Part shown: positions 29,020-37,377 of the stretch, piece by piece
How the letters are laid out: each line of letters starts with the position of its first letter
How positions within the stretch are numbered: the stretch's first letter is position 1
Source of the DNA: Achromobacter piechaudii NBRC 102461
GTDB lineage: Bacteria > Pseudomonadota > Gammaproteobacteria > Burkholderiales > Burkholderiaceae_B
NCBI RefSeq assembly: GCF_001571245.1
Contig: NZ_BCTK01000005.1
Location: 1,116,001 to 1,180,000 of the forward strand
DNA: 64,000 bases
Reading direction: 5' to 3'
Translations under genes and position numbers: made by a program
The notes under the pieces: model-generated
Databases searched by the model: none
Told to the model about the DNA's origin: nothing
Seen by the model: only the letters and a program-made list of their open reading frames with translations

Positions 29020-29961
29020 TTATTTGATCTGGCCCAGCAGCAGGAATTCCATCAGCGCCTTTTGAACGTGCAGGCGGTTTTCGGCTTCGTCCCAGACCAC
29101 GCTCTGCGGGCCGTCGATGACTTCGCCGGTGACTTCCTCGCCACGGTGCGCGGGCAGGCAGTGCATGAAGACGGCTTCGGGGTCGGCGGCGGCCATCATC
29201 TCGGCGTCCACGCACCAGTCGGCGAACGCGGCGCGGCGTTCTTCGTTTTCGGCCTCGTAGCCCATGCTGGTCCACACGTCGGTGGTGACCAGATGCGCGC
29301 CCTGGCACGCTTGCATGGGATCCTTGAACTGGCGCAGCACCTTGTCCGACGGCGTGCCGATGCGGGCGGCTTCGAGTTCGTAGCCGGCAGGCGTGGACAC
29401 GTGCAGCGTGAAGCCCAGCATTTCGGCGGCGTGCAGCCAGGTGTAGGCCATGTTGTTGGCGTCGCCCACCCAGGCCACCGTCTTGCCCGCGATGGGGCCG
29501 CGATGTTCGATGTAGGTGAAGATGTCGGCCAGGATCTGGCAGGGGTGGAATTCGTTGGTCAGGCCGTTGATGACCGGCACGCGCGAATGCGACGCGAAGC
29601 GCTCGATGCGGGTTTGCTCGAACGTGCGGATCATGACGATGTCGACCATGCGCGAGATGACGCGCGCGGTGTCCTCGATGGGTTCGGAGCGGCCCAGTTG
29701 CGAGTCGTTGGAGGTCAGGTTGATGACCGAACCGCCCATCTGGTACATGCCGGCTTCGAACGACACGCGGGTGCGGGTGCTGGCCTTTTCAAACACCATC
29801 GCCAGCGTGCGGTCGTGCAGCGGCATATGGGGTTCGTAGCGCTTGAACTTTTCCTTGATCAGGCGTGCGCGGTCCAGCACGTAGGCGATTTCGGCGGACG
29901 AGAAGTCCTTGAACTGGAGGAAATGCCGCAACGGGCCGTTTTGAGTCGTGGGAGGAGTCAT
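29020..29961 (-). CDS. argF: Ornithine carbamoyltransferase
   Basis: This enzyme makes citrulline from ornithine and carbamoyl phosphate. The 313-residue protein shows the carbamoyl-phosphate motif STRTR (61-65), the HPCQILAD motif and the ornithine-binding FMHCLPAHRGEEV. It is 57 bases downstream of argD on the same strand, so both are probably cotranscribed, and argG is further along the pathway and the strand. Confidence 0.96.
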   Translation of the reverse strand: MTPPTTQNGPLRHFLQFKDFSSAEIAYVLDRARLIKEKFKRYEPHMPLHDRTLAMVFEKASTRTRVSFEAGMYQMGGSVINLTSNDSQLGRSEPIEDTARVISRMVDIVMIRTFEQTRIERFASHSRVPVINGLTNEFHPCQILADIFTYIEHRGPIAGKTVAWVGDANNMAYTWLHAAEMLGFTLHVSTPAGYELEAARIGTPSDKVLRQFKDPMQACQGAHLVTTDVWTSMGYEAENEERRAAFADWCVDAEMMAAADPEAVFMHCLPAHRGEEVTGEVIDGPQSVVWDEAENRLHVQKALMEFLLLGQIK

Positions 29962-30018
29962 GGTGTTGTCGCGAGGTCATTGGGCCCGTCCGGGCTCGTG
30001 GCCCGATCGGGACGTTGA

Positions 30019-31200
30019 TTATGGTTGTTCGGCCAGAAATTGTTGGATGAGCGGAACCAGGGTGGCGACGATCTGGTCCGCCTCTTGCTTGGTCAGGATC
30101 AGCGGCGGCAGCATGCGGATGACACGGTCGCGCGTAACGTTGATGAGCAGGCCGGCCTGCATCGCGCGCAGCGCCAGCACGCCGCAGGGACGCGCGAGCT
30201 CGATGCCCAGCATCAGGCCACGGCCACGCACTTCGGTGACGCCCTTGGTGCCCGCCAAGGCGTCTGCCAGCGTCTCTTTCAGGTAGCTACCCACGGTGTG
30301 GGCGTTGTCCAGCAATCGATCGTTTTCAAGTGTGTCGAGCACCGCCAGGCCCGCCGCGCAGACCAGCGGGCCGCCGCCGAACGTGGTGCCATGGCTGCCC
30401 GGCGTGAACACGCCAGCGGCGGGGCCGGCGGCCAGCATCGCGCCGATGGGCACGCCGCCAGCCAGCCCCTTGGCCAGCGTCATGACGTCGGGCTTGACAT
30501 CGGCCCACTGGTGCGCGAACCACTTGCCCGTGCGGCCGATGCCGGATTGCACTTCATCGATCATCAGCAGCCAGCCGCGCTCGGTGCACAGCGCGCGCAC
30601 TTCCTGCAAATAGGCCAGGTCGGAAGGGCGGATGCCGCCTTCGCCCTGCAAGACTTCGAGCAGCACTGCCGTGGTGCGCGGTTCGGCATCGCCCGCCGCG
30701 CGCACGGCGTCCAGGTCGTTATAGGGCACCTGGATGAAACCGCTGGGCAGCGGTTCGAAACCCTTGCGCGCCTTGTCGCTGCCGGTGGCCGCCAGCGTGG
30801 CCAGCGTGCGGCCATGCCAGGACGAATCCATGGTGATGATGTGGGCGTGCTGGTTGCCGCGCTGGTAGGCGTAATAGCGCGCCAGCTTGATGGCGGCTTC
30901 GTTGGCTTCGGAGCCAGAATTGCAAAAGGCCACTTCCTGCATGCCCGACAACGCGGTCAGGCGGGCGGCCAGCGCCGTTTGCTGCGGAATTTCGTAGATG
31001 TTCGAGGTGTGGATGACGCGCGCCGCCTGCTCGCTGATGGCGGCCACCAATTTCGGATGGGCATGACCCAGGCAGGACACGCCGATGCCGGCCAGCGCGT
31101 CCAGGTATTTGCGCCCTTCGGCATCCCACAACCATACGCCCTGGCCGTGCGTGAACGCGACCGGCAGGCGGGCATAGATATTGGCCAGAGGCGAGGTCAT
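30019..31200 (-). CDS. argD: Acetylornithine aminotransferase
   Basis: This 393-residue class III PLP aminotransferase converts N-acetylglutamate semialdehyde to acetylornithine (and may act in lysine synthesis). The PLP Lys is in TLAKGLAGGVPIGAM, the cofactor Asp in LMIDEVQSGIGRTGKW, and FCNSGSEANEAAIKLAR is intact. AGGAGG is seven bases before the ATG. It is divergent from the DUF3579 gene and upstream of argF. The shared 187-base gap carries an AT-rich element (TATGAT / CATATA) usable as a -10 box in either direction. Confidence 0.94.
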   Translation of the reverse strand: MTSPLANIYARLPVAFTHGQGVWLWDAEGRKYLDALAGIGVSCLGHAHPKLVAAISEQAARVIHTSNIYEIPQQTALAARLTALSGMQEVAFCNSGSEANEAAIKLARYYAYQRGNQHAHIITMDSSWHGRTLATLAATGSDKARKGFEPLPSGFIQVPYNDLDAVRAAGDAEPRTTAVLLEVLQGEGGIRPSDLAYLQEVRALCTERGWLLMIDEVQSGIGRTGKWFAHQWADVKPDVMTLAKGLAGGVPIGAMLAAGPAAGVFTPGSHGTTFGGGPLVCAAGLAVLDTLENDRLLDNAHTVGSYLKETLADALAGTKGVTEVRGRGLMLGIELARPCGVLALRAMQAGLLINVTRDRVIRMLPPLILTKQEADQIVATLVPLIQQFLAEQP

Positions 31201-31387
31201 TGCGGATCCTCCTGGGGGATTACCAAAAAGCCGCCCTCAATTCGATGGATTCCCCGGCGAAAGCGGGGCGGAATCGGCTTTTGGAAGAGGGCAAAGGATC
31301 AATCATATACAATTCGCGGCGCAGGGCGCATGTTTGATCACGCCGAAGATCCGGCTTTCGTGAAAGGCGCGCTGTAGTGAAGAACTC

Positions 31388-31678
31388 ATGGCAACTCGCG
31401 TCAGACAATTCGTAATTCATGGCGTTACCGAAAGCGGTAGCCGATTCCGCCCCAGCGATTGGGCGGAGCGGCTCGCTGGCGTAATGGCACAGTTCCGGCC
31501 CGCCGGCTGTGCTGGTAACCACCTCACTTATTCGCCTTATGTGCTGCCCGTCGTGATCGACGGTGTGCGCGGTATCGTGGTCGACTTGCGTTTGCGCGAC
31601 CTGGAACCGTTGGCGTACAAGTTCGTGGTTGATTTCGCTCGCGACAACAACCTCAAGACGGAAGAACGCGAAATCTAA
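31388..31678 (+). CDS. DUF3579 family protein
   Basis: This 96-residue soluble protein begins MATRVRQFVIHGVTESG and ends in a charged helix. It matches the DUF3579 family, found in betaproteobacteria next to arginine genes. No catalytic motif is evident and the function is unknown. It is divergent from argD and followed by its own terminator, so it is probably monocistronic. The recurrent arg neighbourhood suggests a role near arginine metabolism, but this is association only. Confidence 0.88.
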   Translation: MATRVRQFVIHGVTESGSRFRPSDWAERLAGVMAQFRPAGCAGNHLTYSPYVLPVVIDGVRGIVVDLRLRDLEPLAYKFVVDFARDNNLKTEEREI

Positions 31679-31690
31679 GTGCCCGAACGA

Positions 31691-31716
31691 AAAAGCGCCC
31701 CGACCGGGCGCTTTTC
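31691..31716 (+). terminator. Terminator of the DUF3579 gene
   Basis: The stem AAAAGCGCCC (31691-31700) / GGGCGCTTTT (31706-31715) with a CGACC loop lies 12 bases after the stop codon. Confidence 0.9.
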
Positions 31717-31826
31717 TCATTCGTGCTGGACTCTCACGCCCCTCGGGCGGGTTCGCCCCTATGCCGCGTCTGGACGCTCGCGCGTTTCGCGCGGCGCCCT
31801 GCACGCGCGAGAGGGGCGGCCTGCAA

Positions 31827-31913
31827 GCGCCAGATTCAGGCGCCAAATTTTCAAGCGCCCAAATTCAAGCGGCCAAATTCAAGCGGCCAAATTCAAGCGC
31901 CAAAATTCAAGCG
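31827..31913 (+). repeat. Imperfect tandem repeats, six units of 13-15 bp
   Basis: Six adjacent units vary around GCGCCAAATTCAA (for example GCGCCAGATTCAG, GCGGCCAAATTCAA twice, GCGCCAAAATTCAA). They lie between the DUF3579 terminator and the 3' end of the minus-strand gntR gene. No spacers separate the units, so this is not a CRISPR. Confidence 0.85.
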
Positions 31914-31961
31914 TCGCGGGTTCGTCCGCCGGCAAGCCAACGCGCTCAAGCGCCGACCCAA

Positions 31962-32681
31962 TCAAGTCCCGTAACGGTCCAGGATCTTTCGTATATCGCG
32001 CACGCCGGACCCGTCGGTGCTCAACAGGGCGCGCGCGGTGACGGATTCCAGATGATGTTCCAGCAGATGCAGCACGTGCTTTTCGTCGCGCGCGCGCAAG
32101 CCCTGCACGATGTCGCGGTGTTCGCTGACGGCGCATTCGCTGGAATGCGGCCGGCCATATAGCGCCAGGATCAGCGAGCAGCGCGACACGATCTCGTTCA
32201 CGTAGCGGGCATAGACAGCGTTGCCAGACAGCTCGGCCATCAGGATGTGGAATTCGCCGGACAGCCGGATGGATTCATTCGTGCTGTTGCGCTTGCGGGC
32301 CGCTTCCTCTTCTTCCACATGCCGCGCCAGCCGCGTCAGGCCCGCCTCGGTGATGTGTTGCAGCAGGCGCCGGGCCACGTCGCGCTCCAGGCAGCGCCGC
32401 GCTTCGAAAATATCGTGGGCTTCTTCCAGACTGGGGCGCGCGACCGCCGCGCCGCGATTGGGGCGCAAGTCCACCAGCCCCTCGCTGAACAGCCGCGTCA
32501 ACACCCCGCGAACAATCGTGCGGCTGACGCCGAAACGTTCTCCGATGATGTCCTCGGGCAGCTTGTCGCCCGGCAGCAAGGCCTGCTCGATGATGGCGCG
32601 GCGCAAATTTATGTATACGATTTCGCTGCGATTTGTGTCTTTCTTGGCGGGCTCATTGGCCGGCTGCGCGAGAGGTTTCAT
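31962..32681 (-). CDS. GntR-family (FCD domain) transcriptional regulator
   Basis: This 239-residue regulator has an N-terminal winged helix (about 18-85; PGDKLPEDIIGERFGVSR then GVLTRLFSEGLV) and an all-helical FCD effector domain (about 95-230) with metal-binding His residues, for example in EFHILMAEL and SEHRDIV. It is divergent from the racemase/ABC/amidohydrolase operon and is the obvious candidate to control it. The frame is open upstream to 32870, but family similarity starts near the ATG at 32681. GTATAC sites lie in the gap and just inside this gene. Confidence 0.92.
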   Translation of the reverse strand: MKPLAQPANEPAKKDTNRSEIVYINLRRAIIEQALLPGDKLPEDIIGERFGVSRTIVRGVLTRLFSEGLVDLRPNRGAAVARPSLEEAHDIFEARRCLERDVARRLLQHITEAGLTRLARHVEEEEAARKRNSTNESIRLSGEFHILMAELSGNAVYARYVNEIVSRCSLILALYGRPHSSECAVSEHRDIVQGLRARDEKHVLHLLEHHLESVTARALLSTDGSGVRDIRKILDRYGT

Positions 32682-32856
32682 CGTCTTGTGTGGCTCCTGA
32701 ACGGGCGCGCTCTTGTTGTCATTGTCGTTGTAATACTTCGGCTGTGAGTGCCGCAGCCGCTGCGCACCGCGGGTGTGGGCAAGCATACTACAACCGCCGC
32801 TAAGGGTTAGCGATAGCTTGAATGAGGGATCCAACGGCGTACATTGTCGGCATAAA

Positions 32857-32922
32857 TCGTATACAAACATTTATACAAAACTATCCGTACATGGATGTAT
32901 TGATAAATCAACTTGTATACAA
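32857..32922. promoter_or_regulatory. Probable FCD-GntR operators (GTATAC palindromes)
   Basis: TTGTATACAA (32913-32922) is a perfect palindrome 20 bases before the racemase start. TCGTATACAA (32857-32866) and the half-site TTTATACAAA (32870-32879) lie upstream, and ATGTATACGA (32611-32620) is inside gntR. The same GTATAC core in all argues for one regulator binding cooperatively. Confidence 0.65.
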
Positions 32923-32941
32923 ACCGACCGAGGTTTGTTTT

Positions 32942-33679
32942 ATGCCAGCCCTGACCGACGCCGTCGCCATCGACCGGCCCGCCCATGCCCCGTACCGCCT
33001 GCTGGTGGTCAACGGCAACACTACGTCCGACCTGACCCATAGCCTGGCCGCCCAGGCGCGCGTGTTCTTTGATGGCGCAGCCCACGTGCATGCCGTCACG
33101 GCCTTGTTCGGGCCCGCCTATATCGCCAGCCGCGTCGAGGCCGCCGTGGCGGCGCACGCGGTGCTGGAAACCGTGGAACGCGAAGTGGCCCGCGCCGAAG
33201 CGCCGTTCGATGCCTGCGTGCTGGCCTGTTTCGGCGAACCGGGCATCGGCGCCGTGCGCGAATGCCTGAGCGTGCCGGTCGTGGGCATGGCCGAGGCCTC
33301 CATCATGGCCGCCATGCAGCGCGGCGACCGCTACGCCATCGTCACCGTGGGGCAGCGCTGGCCGGGCATGTTGCGCGAACAGATCCGCCAACTGGGCCTG
33401 GACGCCCGCTGCGCCGCCATCATCGCCTTGCCGGGCAATGCGCTGGACTACGTATCGCGCTCGCCCGAATCGGCCGCCGCCGTCAGCCGCGCGCTGGAGG
33501 CGGCGGTGGCCGAGGGCGCCGACGTGATCATCGTGGCCGGGGCCGCGCTGGCCGGCTATCTGCCGGTGCTGCCGCGCCGGCCCTCCGTGCCCATCATCGA
33601 TTCCTACCGCGCCGCGCTGGCGCAAGTACTGGCCCTGGCTTCGCTGGAGCGGGCGCAACGCCTGTGCGCGTTGACCTGA
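32942..33679 (+). CDS. Asp/Glu/hydantoin racemase family protein
   Basis: This protein of about 245 residues has the family's first active-site motif LACFGEPG (Cys96) and the substrate-binding VVNGNTT near the N-terminus. The second catalytic Cys, expected in a G-C-[AT]-G-M context near residue 201, is replaced: the sequence is VAGAALAG. Members with two Cys racemise hydantoins or amino acids; one-Cys relatives include maleate isomerase-like or decarboxylase-like enzymes. It heads the operon divergent from gntR and followed by a dipeptide-type ABC importer. Confidence 0.82.
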   Translation: MPALTDAVAIDRPAHAPYRLLVVNGNTTSDLTHSLAAQARVFFDGAAHVHAVTALFGPAYIASRVEAAVAAHAVLETVEREVARAEAPFDACVLACFGEPGIGAVRECLSVPVVGMAEASIMAAMQRGDRYAIVTVGQRWPGMLREQIRQLGLDARCAAIIALPGNALDYVSRSPESAAAVSRALEAAVAEGADVIIVAGAALAGYLPVLPRRPSVPIIDSYRAALAQVLALASLERAQRLCALT

Positions 33680-33694
33680 CGGGCCAGGTCCGTT

Positions 33695-33742
33695 CGCGAT
33701 CCAAATCGCGCCGGGCCCGACCCGGCGACATCAAACCGGGTC
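33695..33742 (+). other. Two hairpins between the racemase and binding-protein genes
   Basis: CGCGAT-CCAA-ATCGCG (33695-33710) and GACCCGG / CCGGGTC (33719-33742) are perfect stems in a 95-base gap without T runs. In ABC operons such structures often protect the binding-protein mRNA, so differential expression is a reasonable guess. Confidence 0.45.
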
Positions 33743-33774
33743 AAGCGCCCGATAGACAAGGGAGAGTTGCAGCC

Positions 33775-35352
33775 ATGAAGACGTTGCTTAAATGGACCGC
33801 AGGCGCGGTGATCGCGCTGTCGGCCATCACGGGGGCTTCGGCCGCCAACACGCTCAAATGGGGCGCCGCGCGCGACCTCGATTCGCTGGACCCGTATTCC
33901 TACGGCAGCACATTCAACCTGGCCTTCCTGAACCATGTCTACGAAGCGCTGATCCGCTACGACGACAAGTTCAACATCACGCCAGCGCTGGCCGAATCCT
34001 GGGAAGCCGTCTCGCCCACGGTGCTGCGCTTCAAGCTGCGCCAGGGCGTGAAGTTTCACAATGGCGCGTCGTTCTCGGCGGACGACGTGGTGGCCTCGAT
34101 GACCCGCGTGTCCGACGAGGCCTCGCCGCTCAAGGGCAATCTGCCGGCGTTCAAGGCCGTGCGCAAGGTGGACGACTACACGGTCGACATCGAAATGACG
34201 CATCCGTATCCGCTGATGCTGAACGATCTGACCAACATTTTCATCTTCAATCGTCAGTGGCTGGTGGACAACAACAGCACCCGTCCGACCGACGCCGCCA
34301 AGAAGATCGAAGGCTACGCCACGCACAACGCCAATGGCACCGGCCCGTTCAAGGTCGAGTCGTACCGGCCGGACACGCGCACCGTGCTGGTCGTGAACAA
34401 AGACTGGTGGGACAAGCCCCGCCACAACCTGGATCGCATTGAATTCACGCCGATCGCTTCCGCGCCGACACGCGTGGCGGCGCTGCTGTCCGGCGACATC
34501 AATTTCACCGAGAACGCGCCGCTGCAAGACCTGGACCGCCTGCGCGCCGCCTCGAACGTGAAGGTGTTGGCCGCCACCGAATTGCGCACGCTGTACTTCG
34601 GCATGAACCTGGGCGACAAGCTCGTGGGCTCGAACATCACTGACAAGAACCCGCTGAAAGACCTGCGCGTGCGTCAGGCGCTGTACATGGCGCTGTCGCC
34701 CGACCTGCTGCAAAAGCGCGTGATGCGCGGGCTCTCGCGCACCACCGGCGCGCTGGTGGCTCCGTCCATTCCCGGCTACGACGTCAAGCAGGAAGTGCGC
34801 TTGCCGTTCGACACGGCCAAGGCCAAGCAGCTTCTGGCCGACGCCGGCTATCCCGACGGCTTCACCTTGTCGCTGCTGTGCTCGAACGACATGTTCGTGA
34901 ACGAGGAAGAGCTGTGCCAGGCCGCCGCGTCGATGTGGGCGCGCATCGGCGTGAAGGCGTCGCTGGCCAGCGGACCGCGTTCGCTCCAGAACCCGAAGCG
35001 CGCGCGCGGCGAGTTCGATATCACCATCCACGGCTGGGCGAATGAGCCGCAGATCGATGCGCTGTCGATCCTGCTGCAAGTGATGCACAGCCGCACCGGC
35101 CCGGCTGGCGTCTTCAACTGGGGCCAGTGGGGCGATGCCGCGCTGGACGCCAAGATCGACGCGGCGGCTGGCGAGATGAACCGCGACAAGCGCGTGCAGA
35201 TGATGGCCGAGGTATTGCAGACCCTGCATGACGACGTGCGCTTCCTGCCGCTGCACCAGCAGCCGATGGCCTGGGCCGTGGGCGACAAGGTGGGCGACGT
35301 GCTGCAAATGCCGGACAACAAGGCGCGGCTGTGGACGGTGCGCATGCAGTAG
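33775..35352 (+). CDS. ABC transporter periplasmic binding protein, peptide/opine/nickel family (SBP_bac_5)
   Basis: This 525-residue exported protein has a signal peptide (about 1-23, ending TGASA). The family-5 solute-binding segments are present: ALAESWEAVSPTVLRFKLR, GVKFHNGASFSADDVVASM and GTGPFKVESYRPD. GGGAGAG lies about 11 bases upstream. It is followed by two permeases, two amidohydrolases and two ATPases in one run, so the ligand should be the compound hydrolysed in the cytoplasm, perhaps a cyclic amide, ureide or N-substituted peptide-like molecule. The ligand is inferred from context only. Confidence 0.93.
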   Translation: MKTLLKWTAGAVIALSAITGASAANTLKWGAARDLDSLDPYSYGSTFNLAFLNHVYEALIRYDDKFNITPALAESWEAVSPTVLRFKLRQGVKFHNGASFSADDVVASMTRVSDEASPLKGNLPAFKAVRKVDDYTVDIEMTHPYPLMLNDLTNIFIFNRQWLVDNNSTRPTDAAKKIEGYATHNANGTGPFKVESYRPDTRTVLVVNKDWWDKPRHNLDRIEFTPIASAPTRVAALLSGDINFTENAPLQDLDRLRAASNVKVLAATELRTLYFGMNLGDKLVGSNITDKNPLKDLRVRQALYMALSPDLLQKRVMRGLSRTTGALVAPSIPGYDVKQEVRLPFDTAKAKQLLADAGYPDGFTLSLLCSNDMFVNEEELCQAAASMWARIGVKASLASGPRSLQNPKRARGEFDITIHGWANEPQIDALSILLQVMHSRTGPAGVFNWGQWGDAALDAKIDAAAGEMNRDKRVQMMAEVLQTLHDDVRFLPLHQQPMAWAVGDKVGDVLQMPDNKARLWTVRMQ

Positions 35353-35428
35353 CGCGCCGTGCGTGAGGGCGCCGCGCCCCGCGCGCGGCGCCATGCAAGT
35401 CCGATATCGGGTCTGAAGGAGGCCGCAC

Positions 35429-36421
35429 ATGCTGGCATTCATCGTTAGACGGGTCTGTAACGCGGTTGGCGTGATGCTGGCGGTGGCGTTGCTGGCCTTC
35501 GTGATATTTCGTTTTGTCGGCGACCCCGTCGACATGATGCTCAACGAGCAAGCCTCGCAGACGCAGCGCGACGAGCTGCGCGAGCGCCTGGGGCTGAATG
35601 CGTCGGTGGGCATGCAGTTCGTGCACTTCGTCACCAACGCGGCGCAGGGCGAGTTCGGCATCTCGTACCGCAACCAGCAGGACGTTTTTGCGCTGGTGGC
35701 CGAGCGCTTTCCCGCCACCTTCGAGCTGGTGATGATGGCTACGCTGCTGTCGCTGGTGATCGGCGTGCCGCTGGGAGTGCTCACCGCCATCTACCGCAAG
35801 TCGCGCCTGGCGCAGGCCTTGCAGTTCGTGTCCATTCTTGGAATCTCGCTGCCCAGCTTCGTGGTCGGCATCATGCTGATCCTGATTTTCTCGGTGCAGC
35901 TGGGTTGGCTGCCCGGCTTCGGCCGGGGCGAGACGGTCAAGATAGGCTGGTGGTCCACCGGCCTGTTGACGCCATCCGGCCGCGCCGCGCTGGTGCTGCC
36001 GTCGATCACCCTGGCTCTGTTCCAGATCACGCTCATCATGCGGCTGGTGCGCGCCGAAATGCTCGAAACGTTGCGCACCGAATTCATCAAGTTCGCCCGC
36101 GCGCGCGGCCTGCCGGATCGCATCGTGCATTTCCGCCTGGCGCTGCGCAACTGCCTGATGCCCGTCATCACCGTGACCGGCATGCAGATCGGCAACCTGA
36201 TCGCCTTCGCGCTCATCACCGAAACCGTATTCCAGTGGCCGGGCATGGGCCTGCTGTTCATCCAGTCGGTCATGTTCGTGGACATTCCCGTCATGGCCGC
36301 CTATCTGGTTATCGTGTCTTTCATCTTCGTGGCTTTGAACACCCTGGTGGACATGATGTATGGCGTGGTCGATCCGCGCCTGCGCAGCCAGCACGTCAAA
36401 GGAGGCGCCAATGCTCACTAA
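35429..36421 (+). CDS. ABC transporter permease (DppB-like)
   Basis: This 330-residue inner-membrane permease has six hydrophobic helices. The EAA loop region reads EFIKFARARGLPDRIVHFRLALRN near residue 215 (first half EFIKFARARGLPD), and the N-terminus (FIVRRVCNAVGVMLAVALL, FVGDPVDMM) is typical of DppB/OppB. GAAGGAGG precedes the start at good spacing. It overlaps the next permease gene by 11 bases, a sign of a cotranslated pair. Confidence 0.93.
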   Translation: MLAFIVRRVCNAVGVMLAVALLAFVIFRFVGDPVDMMLNEQASQTQRDELRERLGLNASVGMQFVHFVTNAAQGEFGISYRNQQDVFALVAERFPATFELVMMATLLSLVIGVPLGVLTAIYRKSRLAQALQFVSILGISLPSFVVGIMLILIFSVQLGWLPGFGRGETVKIGWWSTGLLTPSGRAALVLPSITLALFQITLIMRLVRAEMLETLRTEFIKFARARGLPDRIVHFRLALRNCLMPVITVTGMQIGNLIAFALITETVFQWPGMGLLFIQSVMFVDIPVMAAYLVIVSFIFVALNTLVDMMYGVVDPRLRSQHVKGGANAH

Positions 36422-37352
36422 ACCTTTTTCCGGCGGCGCGCAGAGCCGGCTGTCCCGCTTCCTGCAAAGCGATCTGTGGTGGAGTTTGCGACACGATTAC
36501 GTGGCCATGGGGGCGGGCATCGTACTGCTGGTCGTGGTGCTGCTGGCGATATTCGCCCCATGGATCGCGCCGCAGAACCCCTATGACCTGGCGCAGCTCG
36601 ATCTCTTGAACGCCGAGCTGCCGCCCTTCTGGGTGGACGGGGCCGACCCGCAGTTCCTGCTGGGCACCGACACGCAGGGCCGCGATGTGTGGTCGGCCAT
36701 CCTGTACGGCTCGCGCATGTCCCTGGCGATCGGCTTGGCCACGGTGGTGCTGTCGCTGGCGATCGGTCTGCTGGTGGGCTTGGCGGCCGGCTATTTCGGC
36801 GGCTGGGTCGACAACGCCCTGATGCGCGTGGGCGACACGCTGCTCAGTATTCCCACCATTCTCGTGGCCATCCTGGTGACGGCGGTGTTTCGGCAACTGC
36901 TGCCACCGGGCCTGCGCGAAACGCTGTCGGCCGTGATCCTGATCCTGGCCATCTCGATGACCAACTGGGTGCAGTACGCGCGCACGGTACGGGCGTCGGC
37001 GCTGGTCGAGCGCGGCAAGGAATACGTGCAGGCGGCGCGGCTGATCCGCGTGAGTTCGCTGCGCATCATGCTGACGCACATCCTGCCCAACACGCTGACG
37101 CCCGTGATGGTGACGGCCACGCTGAACCTGGGGCTGGCCGTGCTGATCGAGGCCACCCTCAGCTTTCTTGGCGTCGGCATGCCGCCCACCGAACCTTCGT
37201 TGGGCACGCTGATCCGGCTGGGCAACCAATTCCTGTTTTCGGGGCAGTGGTGGGTCGTGGTGTTCCCCGCGCTGTATCTGAGCCTGATCGTGCTGGTGGT
37301 CAACCTGCTGGGCGATTGGCTGCGCGATGCGCTCAATCCCCGTCTGCGCTGA
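36411..37352 (+). CDS. ABC transporter permease (DppC-like)
   Basis: This 313-residue partner permease of the DppC/OppC type has an N-terminal helix (about 35-55), the GTDTQGRDVWSAILYGSRMSL signature (first part GTDTQGRDVWS), and the EAA loop EYVQAARLIRVSSLRIMLTHILPN (about 210-230, read in parts). It forms a heterodimeric channel with the preceding permease. The ATG at 36411 follows AAAGGAGG within the end of the dppB-like gene. The first amidohydrolase follows 25 bases later. Confidence 0.93.
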   Translation: MLTKPFSGGAQSRLSRFLQSDLWWSLRHDYVAMGAGIVLLVVVLLAIFAPWIAPQNPYDLAQLDLLNAELPPFWVDGADPQFLLGTDTQGRDVWSAILYGSRMSLAIGLATVVLSLAIGLLVGLAAGYFGGWVDNALMRVGDTLLSIPTILVAILVTAVFRQLLPPGLRETLSAVILILAISMTNWVQYARTVRASALVERGKEYVQAARLIRVSSLRIMLTHILPNTLTPVMVTATLNLGLAVLIEATLSFLGVGMPPTEPSLGTLIRLGNQFLFSGQWWVVVFPALYLSLIVLVVNLLGDWLRDALNPRLR

Positions 37353-37377
37353 CAGCGCATCTACAAAGAGGTCAAGC

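Noticed and set aside
31827..31913. Possible CRISPR array.
   Set aside because: Units are 13-15 bp, adjacent and without spacers, and no cas gene is present.
33262..33774. N-terminal extension of the ABC binding protein overlapping the racemase gene.
   Set aside because: A clear signal peptide begins at the ATG at 33775 with GGGAGAG upstream; the earlier part is an out-of-frame reading of the racemase gene.
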